A stretch of DNA of 64,000 nt from Cellulomonas cellasea. Lineage in GTDB: Bacteria > Actinomycetota > Actinomycetes > Actinomycetales > Cellulomonadaceae. Location of the stretch: NCBI RefSeq assembly GCF_030372105.1, contig NZ_JAUDBQ010000003.1, forward strand, positions 207,874 through 271,873. Direction: 5' to 3'. Below the pieces are notes generated by a model that made no database searches, was not told where the DNA came from, and was given only the letters and a program-made list of their open reading frames with translations. Below, in pieces: positions 33,572-41,920 of this stretch (within the stretch, counting starts at the first letter, position 1; each line of letters begins with the position of its first letter). The position numbers and the translations under genes were made by a program.

Positions 33572-36319
33572 CTAGTGGCCCGCCTCATGCCAGCTCGCGC
33601 CCACCCCCACCGAGACGTCCAGCGGCACGTCCAACGTGCCCGCGGCCCCCATCTGCTCCCGGACCACAGCCTCGACCTCGTCCCGCTCCCCCGGCGCGAC
33701 CTCGAGCACCAACTCGTCGTGGACCTGCAGCAGCAGCCGCGAGCGCAGCCCGCGCCGGGTGATCTCGCGCTCGACGCCGAGCATCGCGACCTTGATGAGG
33801 TCGGCCGCGCTGCCCTGGATCGGGGCGTTGAGCGCCATCCGCTCGGCCATCTCACGGCGCTGGCGGTTGTCGCTGGTGAGGTCCGGCAGGTAGCGGCGGC
33901 GGCCCATGATCGTGGCGGTGTAGCCGGTGGCGCGGGCCTCGTCGACGACGCCGGTCAGGTACTGGCGCACCCCGCCGAACCGCGAGAAGTAGTCGTCCAT
34001 GAGGCGGGCTGCCTCGCCGACCTCGATGTTGAGCTGCTTGGACAGGCCGAAGGAGGAGAGCCCGTAGGCCAGGCCGTAGCTCATCGCCTTGATCTTGGAC
34101 CGCATCGCCGGCGTGACCTCGTCGGTGGGCACGGAGAACACCCGCGAGCCGACGTAGTTGTGCAGGTCCTCCCCGGAGTTGAAGGCGTCGATGAGGCCCT
34201 CGTCGCCGGACAGGTGCGCCATGATCCGCATCTCGATCTGCGAGTAGTCGGCGGTCAGCAGCGTCTCGTAGCCCTCGCCCACCACGAACGCGCGCCGGAT
34301 CTGCCGGCCCGCCTCGGTGCGGATCGGGATGTTCTGCAGGTTCGGGTCCGTCGAGGACAGGCGCCCCGTCGCGGCGATGGTCTGCTGGAACGTGGTGTGG
34401 ATGCGCCCGTCGTCGGCGACCGAGCGCAGCAGCCCCTCGACCGTCTGGCGCAGCCGGATCGCGTCGCGGTGGGCCAGCAGGTGGGCCAGGAACGGGTGCT
34501 CGGTGCGGGTGTACAGGTCGGCGAGGCTCGCCGCGTCGGTGGTGTAGCCCGTCTTGATCTTCTTGGTCTTCGGCATGCCGAGCTGGTCGAACAGCACCTC
34601 TTGGAGCTGCTTCGGGGAGCCCAGGTTCACCTCGCGGCCGATCACGTCATACGCCTCGGTGGCGGCCGTCTGCACCTGCGCGTCGAAGAGCTTCTCCAGC
34701 TCGCGCAGGTAGTCGACGTCCGCGGCGATCCCGCGGTGCTCCATCGCGGCCAGGACGTCCTCAAGGGGCAGCTCCAGCCGGGTGAGCAGGTCAGCCGCCC
34801 CGCGGTCGGCCAGGGCGTCCGCGAGCACCCCGGAGAGCTCGCTCACCGCCGCCGCGCGCTCGGCGGCGCGCTGGTGCTCGTCGGAGCCGTCGATCTCGAG
34901 GTCGAGGGCGCCCTGCGAGCCGGTGGCGCCAGCGCCCGACGCCAGCTCACGGTGCAGGTACCGCACCGTGAGGGAGGGCAGGTCGTAGGAGCGCTGGTCG
35001 GGGTGGCACAGGTAGGCGGCCACCTCGGTGTCGAAGACGACGCCCGCGAGCGGCAGGCCGCGCCCGGTGAGCGCGTGCCATGCGGACTTGGCCCCGTGCA
35101 CGGACTTGGGCGCCGACGCGTCGGCCAGCCATGCGGCCAGCGCCGCCTCGTCCTGCGGGTCGATGGTCGTCAGGTCGAGCGACACGGCCGAGGCTCCGTC
35201 GTCGGCGATCGCCAGGCCCCACGCGTCCCCGGCTCCCGGCCGGACGGCGCCGCGCACGTCGAGTCCGAGCTCGCGGCCGGCGCGGGCCGCGAGCCAGCCA
35301 CCCAGCCCACCCGGCGCCAGCTCTGTGACGTCGACGGGCTCGCCCGCCTCGACGGGCGCCGCCGCCTCGCCGGGCATGGCCGCGAACAGCCGCTCGCGCA
35401 GCGCGGTGAACTGCAGCGAGTCGAACACCCGGTGCATGGCCTCGCGGTCCCACGGCTGGACGGCCAGGTCGGCGGGGCCGAGCGGCAGCTCGAGGTCCGT
35501 CAGCAGGTGGTTGAGCTCGCGGTTGAGCACCACCTGGTCGAGGTGCTCGCGCAGGGACTCCCCCGCCTTGCCCTTGATCGTGGGGGCCGCGGCGATGATG
35601 CCCTCGAGGCCCCCGTACGCGGTGATCCACTTGGCGGCGGTCTTCGGCCCCACGCCGGGGACGCCGGGCAGGTTGTCGCTGGTCTCCCCCACGAGCGCCG
35701 CGAGGTCGGAGTACTGGCCCGGGTCAACGCCGTACTTGGCGCGCACCGCCTCGGGGGTCATCCGCGTGAGCTCGGAGACGCCGCGGATCGGGTACAGCAG
35801 CGTGACGTCCTCGTTGACGAGCTGGAACGCGTCGCGGTCGCCCGAGCAGATGAGCACCTGCATGCCCGCCGCGCGCGCCTGCGTCGAGAGGGTCGCCAGC
35901 ACGTCGTCCGCCTCGTAGTTCTCCCGCTCGATCACCGGGACGCGCATGGTCTCCAGCACCTCGCGGATCAGCGGGACCTGGCCGCGGAACGGCTGCGGGG
36001 TCTCGTCGCGGGTCCCCTTGTACGCCGGGTACCGCTCGGTGCGGAACGTCGTGCGGCCCATGTCGAACGCGACAGCCAGGTGGGTCGGCTGCTCGTCGGC
36101 GAGGATCTTGGTGAGCATCGACGTGAAGCCGTACACCGCGTTGGTGGGCTGGCCCGTGGTGGTGGAGAAGTTCTCCACCGGCAGCGCGAAGTAGGCGCGG
36201 TAGGCCATCGAGTGCCCGTCGATGAGCAGCAGGCGCGCGGGCGCGGAGGCTCCAGACGGGGTGGCCGCACTGGTCTCGGGGGCGGTCGGCTGGCTGTCGG
36301 TTGGCTGAACGTCGCTCAC
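33572..36319 (-). CDS. polA: DNA polymerase I
   Basis: Repair and lagging-strand polymerase. In the 915-residue protein the N-terminal 5'-3' exonuclease (LLLIDGHSMAYRAYFAL; DDVLATLSTQA; PGVPGVGPKTAAKW) is followed by a degenerate 3'-5' exonuclease domain lacking the DxE metal site, as in other actinobacteria, and a full polymerase domain: motif A LTADYSQIEMRIMAHL, motif B RSKIKAMSYGLAYGLSSFG, motif C LLLQVHDELVLEV. Tyr replaces Phe at the position equal to E. coli 762. I chose the GTG at 36319 (VSDVQPTDSQ); the ATG at 36340 would overlap the start codon of the divergent gene. Confidence 0.96.
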   Translation of the reverse strand: MSDVQPTDSQPTAPETSAATPSGASAPARLLLIDGHSMAYRAYFALPVENFSTTTGQPTNAVYGFTSMLTKILADEQPTHLAVAFDMGRTTFRTERYPAYKGTRDETPQPFRGQVPLIREVLETMRVPVIERENYEADDVLATLSTQARAAGMQVLICSGDRDAFQLVNEDVTLLYPIRGVSELTRMTPEAVRAKYGVDPGQYSDLAALVGETSDNLPGVPGVGPKTAAKWITAYGGLEGIIAAAPTIKGKAGESLREHLDQVVLNRELNHLLTDLELPLGPADLAVQPWDREAMHRVFDSLQFTALRERLFAAMPGEAAAPVEAGEPVDVTELAPGGLGGWLAARAGRELGLDVRGAVRPGAGDAWGLAIADDGASAVSLDLTTIDPQDEAALAAWLADASAPKSVHGAKSAWHALTGRGLPLAGVVFDTEVAAYLCHPDQRSYDLPSLTVRYLHRELASGAGATGSQGALDLEIDGSDEHQRAAERAAAVSELSGVLADALADRGAADLLTRLELPLEDVLAAMEHRGIAADVDYLRELEKLFDAQVQTAATEAYDVIGREVNLGSPKQLQEVLFDQLGMPKTKKIKTGYTTDAASLADLYTRTEHPFLAHLLAHRDAIRLRQTVEGLLRSVADDGRIHTTFQQTIAATGRLSSTDPNLQNIPIRTEAGRQIRRAFVVGEGYETLLTADYSQIEMRIMAHLSGDEGLIDAFNSGEDLHNYVGSRVFSVPTDEVTPAMRSKIKAMSYGLAYGLSSFGLSKQLNIEVGEAARLMDDYFSRFGGVRQYLTGVVDEARATGYTATIMGRRRYLPDLTSDNRQRREMAERMALNAPIQGSAADLIKVAMLGVEREITRRGLRSRLLLQVHDELVLEVAPGERDEVEAVVREQMGAAGTLDVPLDVSVGVGASWHEAGH

Positions 36320-36338
36320 GGGTGCCAACCTATCTGCC

Positions 36339-36743
36339 ATGACTGACGACGCCGTGCCGCCGACCTTTCCCGGGACCCTCATCGACCGGATGGGCATCAC
36401 GATCCTCGAGGTGTCGCCCGAGCGGGCTGTGGGCACGATGCCCGTCGAGGGCAACACCCAGCCGTATGGGCTGCTGCACGGCGGGGCGTCGGCCGCGCTC
36501 GCCGAGACGCTCGGGTCGCTGGCCGCGGCGGCCCACGCCGGCGAGGGCCGGATCGCGGTGGGGATCGAGCTCAACGCGACGCATCACCGCGGCGCGACGT
36601 CGGGGACGGTGACGGGGACGGCGCGCGCGCTGCACCTCGGATCGCGTGTCGCGAGCTACGAGATCGTCGTCGAGGACTCGGACTCGCGCAGGGTCTGCAC
36701 GGCGCGATTGACCTGCATGGTGATGGCGGGCCGCGACCGCTGA
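36339..36743 (+). CDS. Hotdog-fold thioesterase, PaaI family
   Basis: A 134-residue acyl-CoA thioesterase-like protein. The PaaI/4HBT signature GLLHGGASAALAETLGSLAA (residues about 47-66) holds the conserved His-Gly-Gly and the catalytic acidic residue; GIELNATHHRGAT follows. In Mycobacterium a similar gene sits between pdtaR and polA, so the position is conserved. The 3' end overlaps the convergent GNAT gene by 88 bases. Confidence 0.9.
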   Translation: MTDDAVPPTFPGTLIDRMGITILEVSPERAVGTMPVEGNTQPYGLLHGGASAALAETLGSLAAAAHAGEGRIAVGIELNATHHRGATSGTVTGTARALHLGSRVASYEIVVEDSDSRRVCTARLTCMVMAGRDR

Positions 36744-37360
36744 CCGGCGTCTTGCACGCTGCCCGGGTCGACAGCCTCGCCCCGGGCGGCCGCCCGCACC
36801 TGGCGGCGCCGGGCGATCAGGTCCTCGAGCCCACGCCCTGACGCGCGTCGGGACTGCGCCCCGGCGGTCTCGCCGACCAAGCGCCGTTGCAGGGCGCTGG
36901 TGCTCACCACCCGGTGCGCGGCAGCGGGCGCGAAGCCGAGCCGCACGAAGAACCGCTGCATCCCGCGTGCGCCGGGCAGGGGCGCCGCGTACACCTCGGT
37001 GGCGCCGCCGAGCTCGGCGACCTCGAGCGCGCCCGCCATCAGCGCATGGCCGAGGCCACGCCGGCGCGCCCGGGGAGCCACATAGATCGCCTCGAGGTTG
37101 AGGCTCACCAAGTCCGTGAACGGGCCGGGCCCGACGAGCTGGCCGAGCAGCAGGCCCGCGGGCTCGCCGTCGAGGAGCCCGACCAGGAGTTGGCCGCCGG
37201 GCGAGGCGAGCAGCGCGCCGAGCTGGTCCCGCAATCGGTCACCGTCGTCGCTGCAGAGCTGGGCGCCCATCGTGGACTCGCTGCGCGCGGCGAGGCAGAG
37301 GTCGACGAGGGCAGGGAGGTCCCCGGGCTCCGCGGGTCGCACCTGGGCTCCTGGACGCAC
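36656..37360 (-). CDS. GNAT-family N-acetyltransferase
   Basis: Acetyltransferase of 234 residues with a standard GNAT core: VRPAEPGDLPALVDLCLAAR at the N-terminus, then LEAIYVAPRARRRGLGHALMAGAL (acetyl-CoA loop RRRGLGHAL) and GMQRFFVRLGFAPAAAHRVV. The C-terminal ~70 residues are basic (RRASGRGLEDLIARRRQVRAA) and lie partly antisense to the thioesterase gene. The GTG at 37360 has GGGAGG 9 bases upstream; the in-frame ATG at 37426 has no such site, so I prefer the shorter form. Substrate unknown. Confidence 0.8.
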   Translation of the reverse strand: MRPGAQVRPAEPGDLPALVDLCLAARSESTMGAQLCSDDGDRLRDQLGALLASPGGQLLVGLLDGEPAGLLLGQLVGPGPFTDLVSLNLEAIYVAPRARRRGLGHALMAGALEVAELGGATEVYAAPLPGARGMQRFFVRLGFAPAAAHRVVSTSALQRRLVGETAGAQSRRASGRGLEDLIARRRQVRAAARGEAVDPGSVQDAGQRSRPAITMQVNRAVQTLRESESSTTIS

Positions 37361-37426
37361 CGGCGTCGGCCTCCCGTCCTTTTCTCGTCGCGGTCGGAGT
37401 CGACACACCGTCCGCGACCCGATCAT

Positions 37427-37683
37427 GACAAACCCAGGGCGTCGTGCCTAGTCGGCGGCCCCACCAGCGCAACGACGCCCGCGCGCCACGCGGACAATCA
37501 CTCCAAATAGTGAATGATGACCGATTCGTCCCGCATACTGTCGCGCTGTGCGTAATGCACCGGACACAATCCGCTCCTAGTCTCCTCCCCACTCGGAGCC
37601 TGGCTTCGTTCGGCGCCATGCCGAGGACGGCGACGCGCCACAGACCGTGAACCACCGATCGAACCGACCGGACGGAGGTCCCA
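37427..37683 (+). promoter_or_regulatory. Leader region of the liv operon
   Basis: About 250 bases without a gene between the divergent GNAT gene and livH. It is AT-richer near 37500-37570 and likely holds the livH promoter, for example around CATACTGT (near 37535), but no convincing -35/-10 pair could be fixed. A GGAGG at 37675-37679 sets the livH start. Confidence 0.4.
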
Positions 37684-39120
37684 GTGCGCCGAGCCGCGTC
37701 ACCGGACCGATTCACCAGCTCGCGCACACGGATCGCGCACCGCTCACGGCGGCGCGCGCTCGTCCCGCTGCTGACCGTGCTGCTCAGCGTGCTCGCCGCG
37801 CTGCTGGCCGCGATCCCCGCCCAGGCCGCGGCAGTGGCCTGCGCCGCCGACGCAGCGACGGGCTGCATCGGCGGGACGATCCGCACCGCGGCCGGCGAGC
37901 CCGCTGCCGGCATCGGCCTCACGGTCTCCGGGCAGGGTGAGAGCCTCGAGGTGGTCACCGGGGTCGACGGCCGCTGGTCCACGCCGGTGACCACGGCCGG
38001 CGACTACGAGGTGCTGCTCGACGAGGCCACGCTCCCGGACGGGGAGACCCTGCGGGACCCGGCGGCCAACCCGCGCACGGTCGCCGTGCGGCTCGGCGCC
38101 AGCGTCGGGGCGCTGTTCCCGCTGGGCGCCCCCACGTCGGGCGGCGGCGGTGGGGACGGCAGCACGTCGAGCGCCACCGCGGAGCCGGGCACGGACCCCG
38201 CGGTGACCACGCCCGACAGCGGCAAGCCGAGCGGCATCACCGCGCAGCGCGTCGCGCAGCAGACCGTCAACGGCATCGTCTTCGGGCTCCTGCTGGCCCT
38301 CGCCTCGGTGGGCTTGTCGCTCATCTACGGCACCACCGGGCTGAGCAACTTCGCCCACGGCGAGCAGGTCACCCTCGGGGCCTTGTTGGCCTACGTCGGC
38401 TGCCAACTGCTCGACCTGCCGCTGCTCGTCTCGGGCGTCGTGGCGGTGCTGCTCGGGGCCGCGTCCGGGTGGTTGCAGGACGCCGGCATCTGGCATCCGC
38501 TGCGCAGGCGCAGAGTGGGCACCACGCAGCAGATGATCGTCACGATCGGCCTGTCGATGGCGCTGCAGTACACGTACCAGTTCTTCCTCGGCGGCAGCCC
38601 GCTGCGCATCGTCACCGCGAACCCCAAGCCGGTGCGCATCGGCGGGATGCTGTTCACCCAGCAGTCGCTGACCTCCGCCGGCATCGCGATCATCGCCATC
38701 GGCGCTGTGGCGTACTTCCTGGTGATGACCCGCACCGGCCGCGCCACCCGGGCCGTCTCGGACAACCCGGCGCTCGCCGCCGCGTCCGGCATCACCGTCG
38801 AGCGGATCGTGCGCATCGTGTGGACCCTGGGCGCGGGGCTCGCGGCCCTCGGCGGGGTGCTGCTCGGCCTGTACTTCAACGCGACGAACTGGAACATGGG
38901 CGGCGCGATCCTGCTGCTGATGTTCGCCGCGGTCACCCTCGGCGGCCTCGGCACCGCGTGGGGGGCCCTGGTGGGCTCGCTCGTCATCGGCCTCGTCGTC
39001 GAGCTGTCGACGTTCGTCATCCCGAGCGACATGCGCTACGCGGGCGCGCTCGTCATCCTCATCCTCGTCCTGCTCGTCCGGCCCCAGGGCATCCTGGGCC
39101 GCGCCGAGCGCATCGGCTGA
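37684..39120 (+). CDS. livH: Branched-chain amino acid ABC permease LivH with N-terminal secreted domain
   Basis: A 478-residue permease, about 180 longer than usual LivH. Residues 1-48 are a signal-peptide-like segment (basic, then LVPLLTVLLSVLAALLAAIPAQA). Residues about 50-150 form an extracellular beta-sandwich resembling a carboxypeptidase-regulatory/CNA-B-like domain (GCIGGTIRTAAGEPAAGIGL; GVDGRWSTPVTTAGDYEVLL), then a Gly/Ser/Thr linker. From about residue 195 the normal LivH begins: GIVFGLLLALASVGLSLIYG, SNFAHGEQVTLGALLAYVG, LAAASGITVERIVRIVWTLG. The GTG start is 5 bases after GGAGG. Operon livHMGF follows. Confidence 0.9.
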   Translation: MRRAASPDRFTSSRTRIAHRSRRRALVPLLTVLLSVLAALLAAIPAQAAAVACAADAATGCIGGTIRTAAGEPAAGIGLTVSGQGESLEVVTGVDGRWSTPVTTAGDYEVLLDEATLPDGETLRDPAANPRTVAVRLGASVGALFPLGAPTSGGGGGDGSTSSATAEPGTDPAVTTPDSGKPSGITAQRVAQQTVNGIVFGLLLALASVGLSLIYGTTGLSNFAHGEQVTLGALLAYVGCQLLDLPLLVSGVVAVLLGAASGWLQDAGIWHPLRRRRVGTTQQMIVTIGLSMALQYTYQFFLGGSPLRIVTANPKPVRIGGMLFTQQSLTSAGIAIIAIGAVAYFLVMTRTGRATRAVSDNPALAAASGITVERIVRIVWTLGAGLAALGGVLLGLYFNATNWNMGGAILLLMFAAVTLGGLGTAWGALVGSLVIGLVVELSTFVIPSDMRYAGALVILILVLLVRPQGILGRAERIG

Positions 39121-39132
39121 CGGAGGCCACCC

Positions 39133-40119
39133 ATGGACTGGCAGCAGATCCTCACCAACGTCGCCGGCGAGATCATCGCCCCGACCACCGCGGCGTACGC
39201 GCTCGCGGCGATCGGCCTCAACGTGCACTTCGGCATGACCGGGCTGCTCAACTTCGGGCAGGCCGGGTTCATGCTGCTCGGCGCCTACGGCTACGCCATC
39301 GCGTCCATCGCGGGCTGGCCGGTGTGGGCGGCGTTCCTCGTGGCGCTGGCCTGCGCGGTGGTCTTCGCGCTGATCCTCGGCGTGCCGACGCTCAAATTGC
39401 GCGGCGACTACCTGGCGATCGTCACGATCGCCGCGGCGGAGATCATCCGCATGGTCGGGCGCTCCACCTCGATGACCGCTGTCACCGGGGGCAACGCGGG
39501 CCTGGCCGGTGACGGCTTCAAGGGCTCCTTCCAAGACTTGTCGCCCCTGCCGGACGGGAACTTCGCGATCGGCCCGTGGTCGTACTCGCTCAACCTGTCC
39601 AACTCGTGGTGGGTGCGCATCGTCGGCTGGGCCCTGGTGGCCCTCGCGTGCTTCCTGGTGTGGCGGTGGATGAACAGCCCGTGGGGCCGGGTGCTCAAAG
39701 GCATCCGCGAGGACGAGGACGCGGTCCGATCGCTCGGCAAGAACGTGTACGCCTACAAGATGCAGGCGCTCGTCCTGGGCGGCGCGATCGGCGCGGTGGC
39801 GGGGATCGTGTACGTGCTGCCACGAGCCGTCCAACCGGACTCGATGGGCCGCCCCATGACGTTCTACGTGTGGACGATCCTGCTACTGGGCGGCGCCGCC
39901 ACGGTGTTCGGGCCGGTGCTCGGGTCGATCCTGCTGTGGACGACGCTCATGCTGATCAAGACGGTGCTGCGCGACGTGGTGCCCACGACCGTGCTGCGCA
40001 CCGAGCAGATCGAGATGCTCGGGTGGGTGCTGGTCGGCGTGACCCTCATGCTCCTGGTGATCTTCCGACCACAAGGAATCCTCGGCGACCGCAAGGAGCT
40101 GGCGATCGATGTCCGCTGA
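39133..40119 (+). CDS. livM: Branched-chain amino acid ABC permease LivM
   Basis: Inner-membrane permease of 328 residues with about eight helices. Family motifs are AIGLNVHFGMTGLLNFGQAG near residue 24, TLKLRGDYLAIVTIAAAEI, and the coupling loop GIREDEDAVRSLGKNVYAYK. ATG preceded by GGAGG-like CGGAGG. It follows livH by 12 bases and its 3' end overlaps livG by 11 bases. Confidence 0.94.
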   Translation: MDWQQILTNVAGEIIAPTTAAYALAAIGLNVHFGMTGLLNFGQAGFMLLGAYGYAIASIAGWPVWAAFLVALACAVVFALILGVPTLKLRGDYLAIVTIAAAEIIRMVGRSTSMTAVTGGNAGLAGDGFKGSFQDLSPLPDGNFAIGPWSYSLNLSNSWWVRIVGWALVALACFLVWRWMNSPWGRVLKGIREDEDAVRSLGKNVYAYKMQALVLGGAIGAVAGIVYVLPRAVQPDSMGRPMTFYVWTILLLGGAATVFGPVLGSILLWTTLMLIKTVLRDVVPTTVLRTEQIEMLGWVLVGVTLMLLVIFRPQGILGDRKELAIDVR

Positions 40120-41038
40120 CACACCCCCCGGCCGGGCCGCCGCCCGGCCCGCCCTCGCCGACGTCGAGCGCGTCCCCGGCTCCGCGAAGCCCGACCCGAT
40201 CCTGACCGCGCAGGACGTCACCCGCACGTTCGGCGGCATGACGGCCGTCGACGTGGACCGCCTGGAGGTGCAGCGCGGCGCCATCACCGCGCTGATCGGC
40301 CCGAACGGCGCCGGCAAGACGACGCTGTTCAACCTGCTCACCGGGTTCGACCGCCCGGACACCGGCTCGTGGTCCTTCGAGGGACGCTCGCTCGCACGCG
40401 TGCCCGCCGCGAAGGTCGCCCAGGCCGGCATGGTGCGCACGTTCCAGCTCACCAAGGCCCTGTCCCGCATGACGGTGCTGGAGAACATGCGCCTGGGCGC
40501 CACCGACCAGAGCGGGGAGAACCTGTTCGTGGCGCTGGCGCCCGCGCTGTGGCGCCGCCGCGAGGCGCAGATCACGGAGCAGGCGCTCGAGCTGCTCGAG
40601 CGGTTCCGACTGCTGGAGAAGAAGGACGACTTCGCGGGGAGCCTCTCCGGCGGGCAGCGCAAGCTGCTGGAGATGGCCCGCGCCCTCATGAGCAAGCCGA
40701 CGATGGTCATGCTCGACGAGCCGATGGCCGGCGTGAACCCAGCCCTGACCCAGTCGCTGCTCGGCCACATCCAGGCGCTGCGCGACGAGGGGACGACAGT
40801 GCTGTTCGTCGAGCACGACATGCACATGGTGCGGCACATCTCCGACTGGGTGGTGGTGATGGCCGAGGGGCGCATCGTCGCCGAGGGCCCGCCCGAGTCC
40901 GTCATGCGGGAGCAGGCCGTCATCGACGCCTACCTGGGCGCCCACCACGACACCGACCTGGGCGACGACCGCCTGCTCGAGGACGACGTCACCGAACAGC
41001 TCGAGGCAGAGGCCCAGGCCGAGGAGGAGCAGCGATGA
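40109..41038 (+). CDS. livG: Branched-chain amino acid ABC ATPase LivG
   Basis: ATP-binding subunit of 309 residues: Walker A LIGPNGAGKTTLFNLLTGF, signature LSGGQRKLLEMARALM, Walker B TMVMLDEPMAGVNP, switch His in LFVEHDMHMVRHI. LivG-type enzymes carry a distinctive insert after the Q-loop (RTFQLTKALSRMTVLENM), seen here. A long acidic C-terminal tail (LEAEAQAEEEQR) follows. Overlaps livM by 11 bases and livF by 4. Confidence 0.94.
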   Translation: MSADTPPGRAAARPALADVERVPGSAKPDPILTAQDVTRTFGGMTAVDVDRLEVQRGAITALIGPNGAGKTTLFNLLTGFDRPDTGSWSFEGRSLARVPAAKVAQAGMVRTFQLTKALSRMTVLENMRLGATDQSGENLFVALAPALWRRREAQITEQALELLERFRLLEKKDDFAGSLSGGQRKLLEMARALMSKPTMVMLDEPMAGVNPALTQSLLGHIQALRDEGTTVLFVEHDMHMVRHISDWVVVMAEGRIVAEGPPESVMREQAVIDAYLGAHHDTDLGDDRLLEDDVTEQLEAEAQAEEEQR

Positions 41039-41841
41039 GCACCGACCCCGCACCCGTCGAGGCCAACGCCGACGTCCACCGCGGGGCGCCCGCCGGGGAG
41101 CCGCTGCTCGCCGCCACCGACCTCGTGGCCGGCTACGTGCCGGGCGTCGACATCCTGGGCGGCTGCGACCTCGTGGTCCACCCCGGGGAACTGGTCGGCA
41201 TCATCGGGCCCAACGGCGCCGGCAAGTCGACACTGCTCAAGGCCCTGTTCGGGCTCGTGACCATCCGGTCCGGGACTGTAGTGCTCAAGGGCGAGGACAT
41301 CACGAACCACCGGGCGGACTCCCTGGTGCGCCGTGGGGTCGGCTTCGTGCCGCAGAACAACAACGTGTTCCCCTCGCTCACCATCGAGGAGAACCTGCAG
41401 ATGGGCGTGTTCCAGGCGCCGAAGATCTTCGCCGACAGGTTCGCGTTCATCGTCGACCTGTTCCCCACCCTCGGCGACAGGCGCCGGCAGCGCGCCGGGT
41501 CCCTGTCCGGTGGGGAGCGGCAGATGGTGGCGATGGCGCGCGCGCTGATGATGGACCCGTCGGTGCTGCTGCTCGACGAGCCCTCCGCCGGGCTGTCCCC
41601 CGTCCGCCAGGACGAGACGTTCATCCGCACCCGCAAGATCAACCGCGCCGGCGTGTCCGTGGTGATCGTGGAGCAGAACGCCCGGCGCTGCCTGCAGATC
41701 TGCGACCGCGCGTACGTGCTCGACCAAGGCCGCAATGCCTACTCGGGGCCGGGCCGCGAGCTCATGCACGACCCGAAGGTCATCGAGCTGTACCTGGGCA
41801 CGCTGGCCACCGACGTCGAGGGCGGCGCCGAGGCCGACTGA
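41035..41841 (+). CDS. livF: Branched-chain amino acid ABC ATPase LivF
   Basis: Second ATPase of the transporter, 268 residues: Walker A IIGPNGAGKSTLLKALFGL, Q-loop FVPQNNNVFPSLTIEENL, signature LSGGERQMVAMARALM, Walker B VLLLDEPSAGLSP and switch region VVIVEQNARRCLQI. The ATG overlaps the livG stop (ATGA). Last gene of the operon; a strong terminator follows. Confidence 0.94.
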   Translation: MSTDPAPVEANADVHRGAPAGEPLLAATDLVAGYVPGVDILGGCDLVVHPGELVGIIGPNGAGKSTLLKALFGLVTIRSGTVVLKGEDITNHRADSLVRRGVGFVPQNNNVFPSLTIEENLQMGVFQAPKIFADRFAFIVDLFPTLGDRRRQRAGSLSGGERQMVAMARALMMDPSVLLLDEPSAGLSPVRQDETFIRTRKINRAGVSVVIVEQNARRCLQICDRAYVLDQGRNAYSGPGRELMHDPKVIELYLGTLATDVEGGAEAD

Positions 41842-41868
41842 GCGGAGACCTTCACACCCCCGCATGAC

Positions 41869-41903
41869 GAGAGGGCCCGGCGGGTTGACCGCCGGGCCCT
41901 CTC
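41869..41903. terminator. Bidirectional terminator between livF and the liv binding-protein gene
   Basis: GAGAGGGCCCGGCGG (41869-41883) and its perfect complement (41889-41903) form a 15-bp stem with a GTTGA loop, between two convergent genes, so it can stop transcription from both sides. No long U-tract. Confidence 0.85.
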
Positions 41904-41920
41904 GCGTGGTGCTCAGCGCG

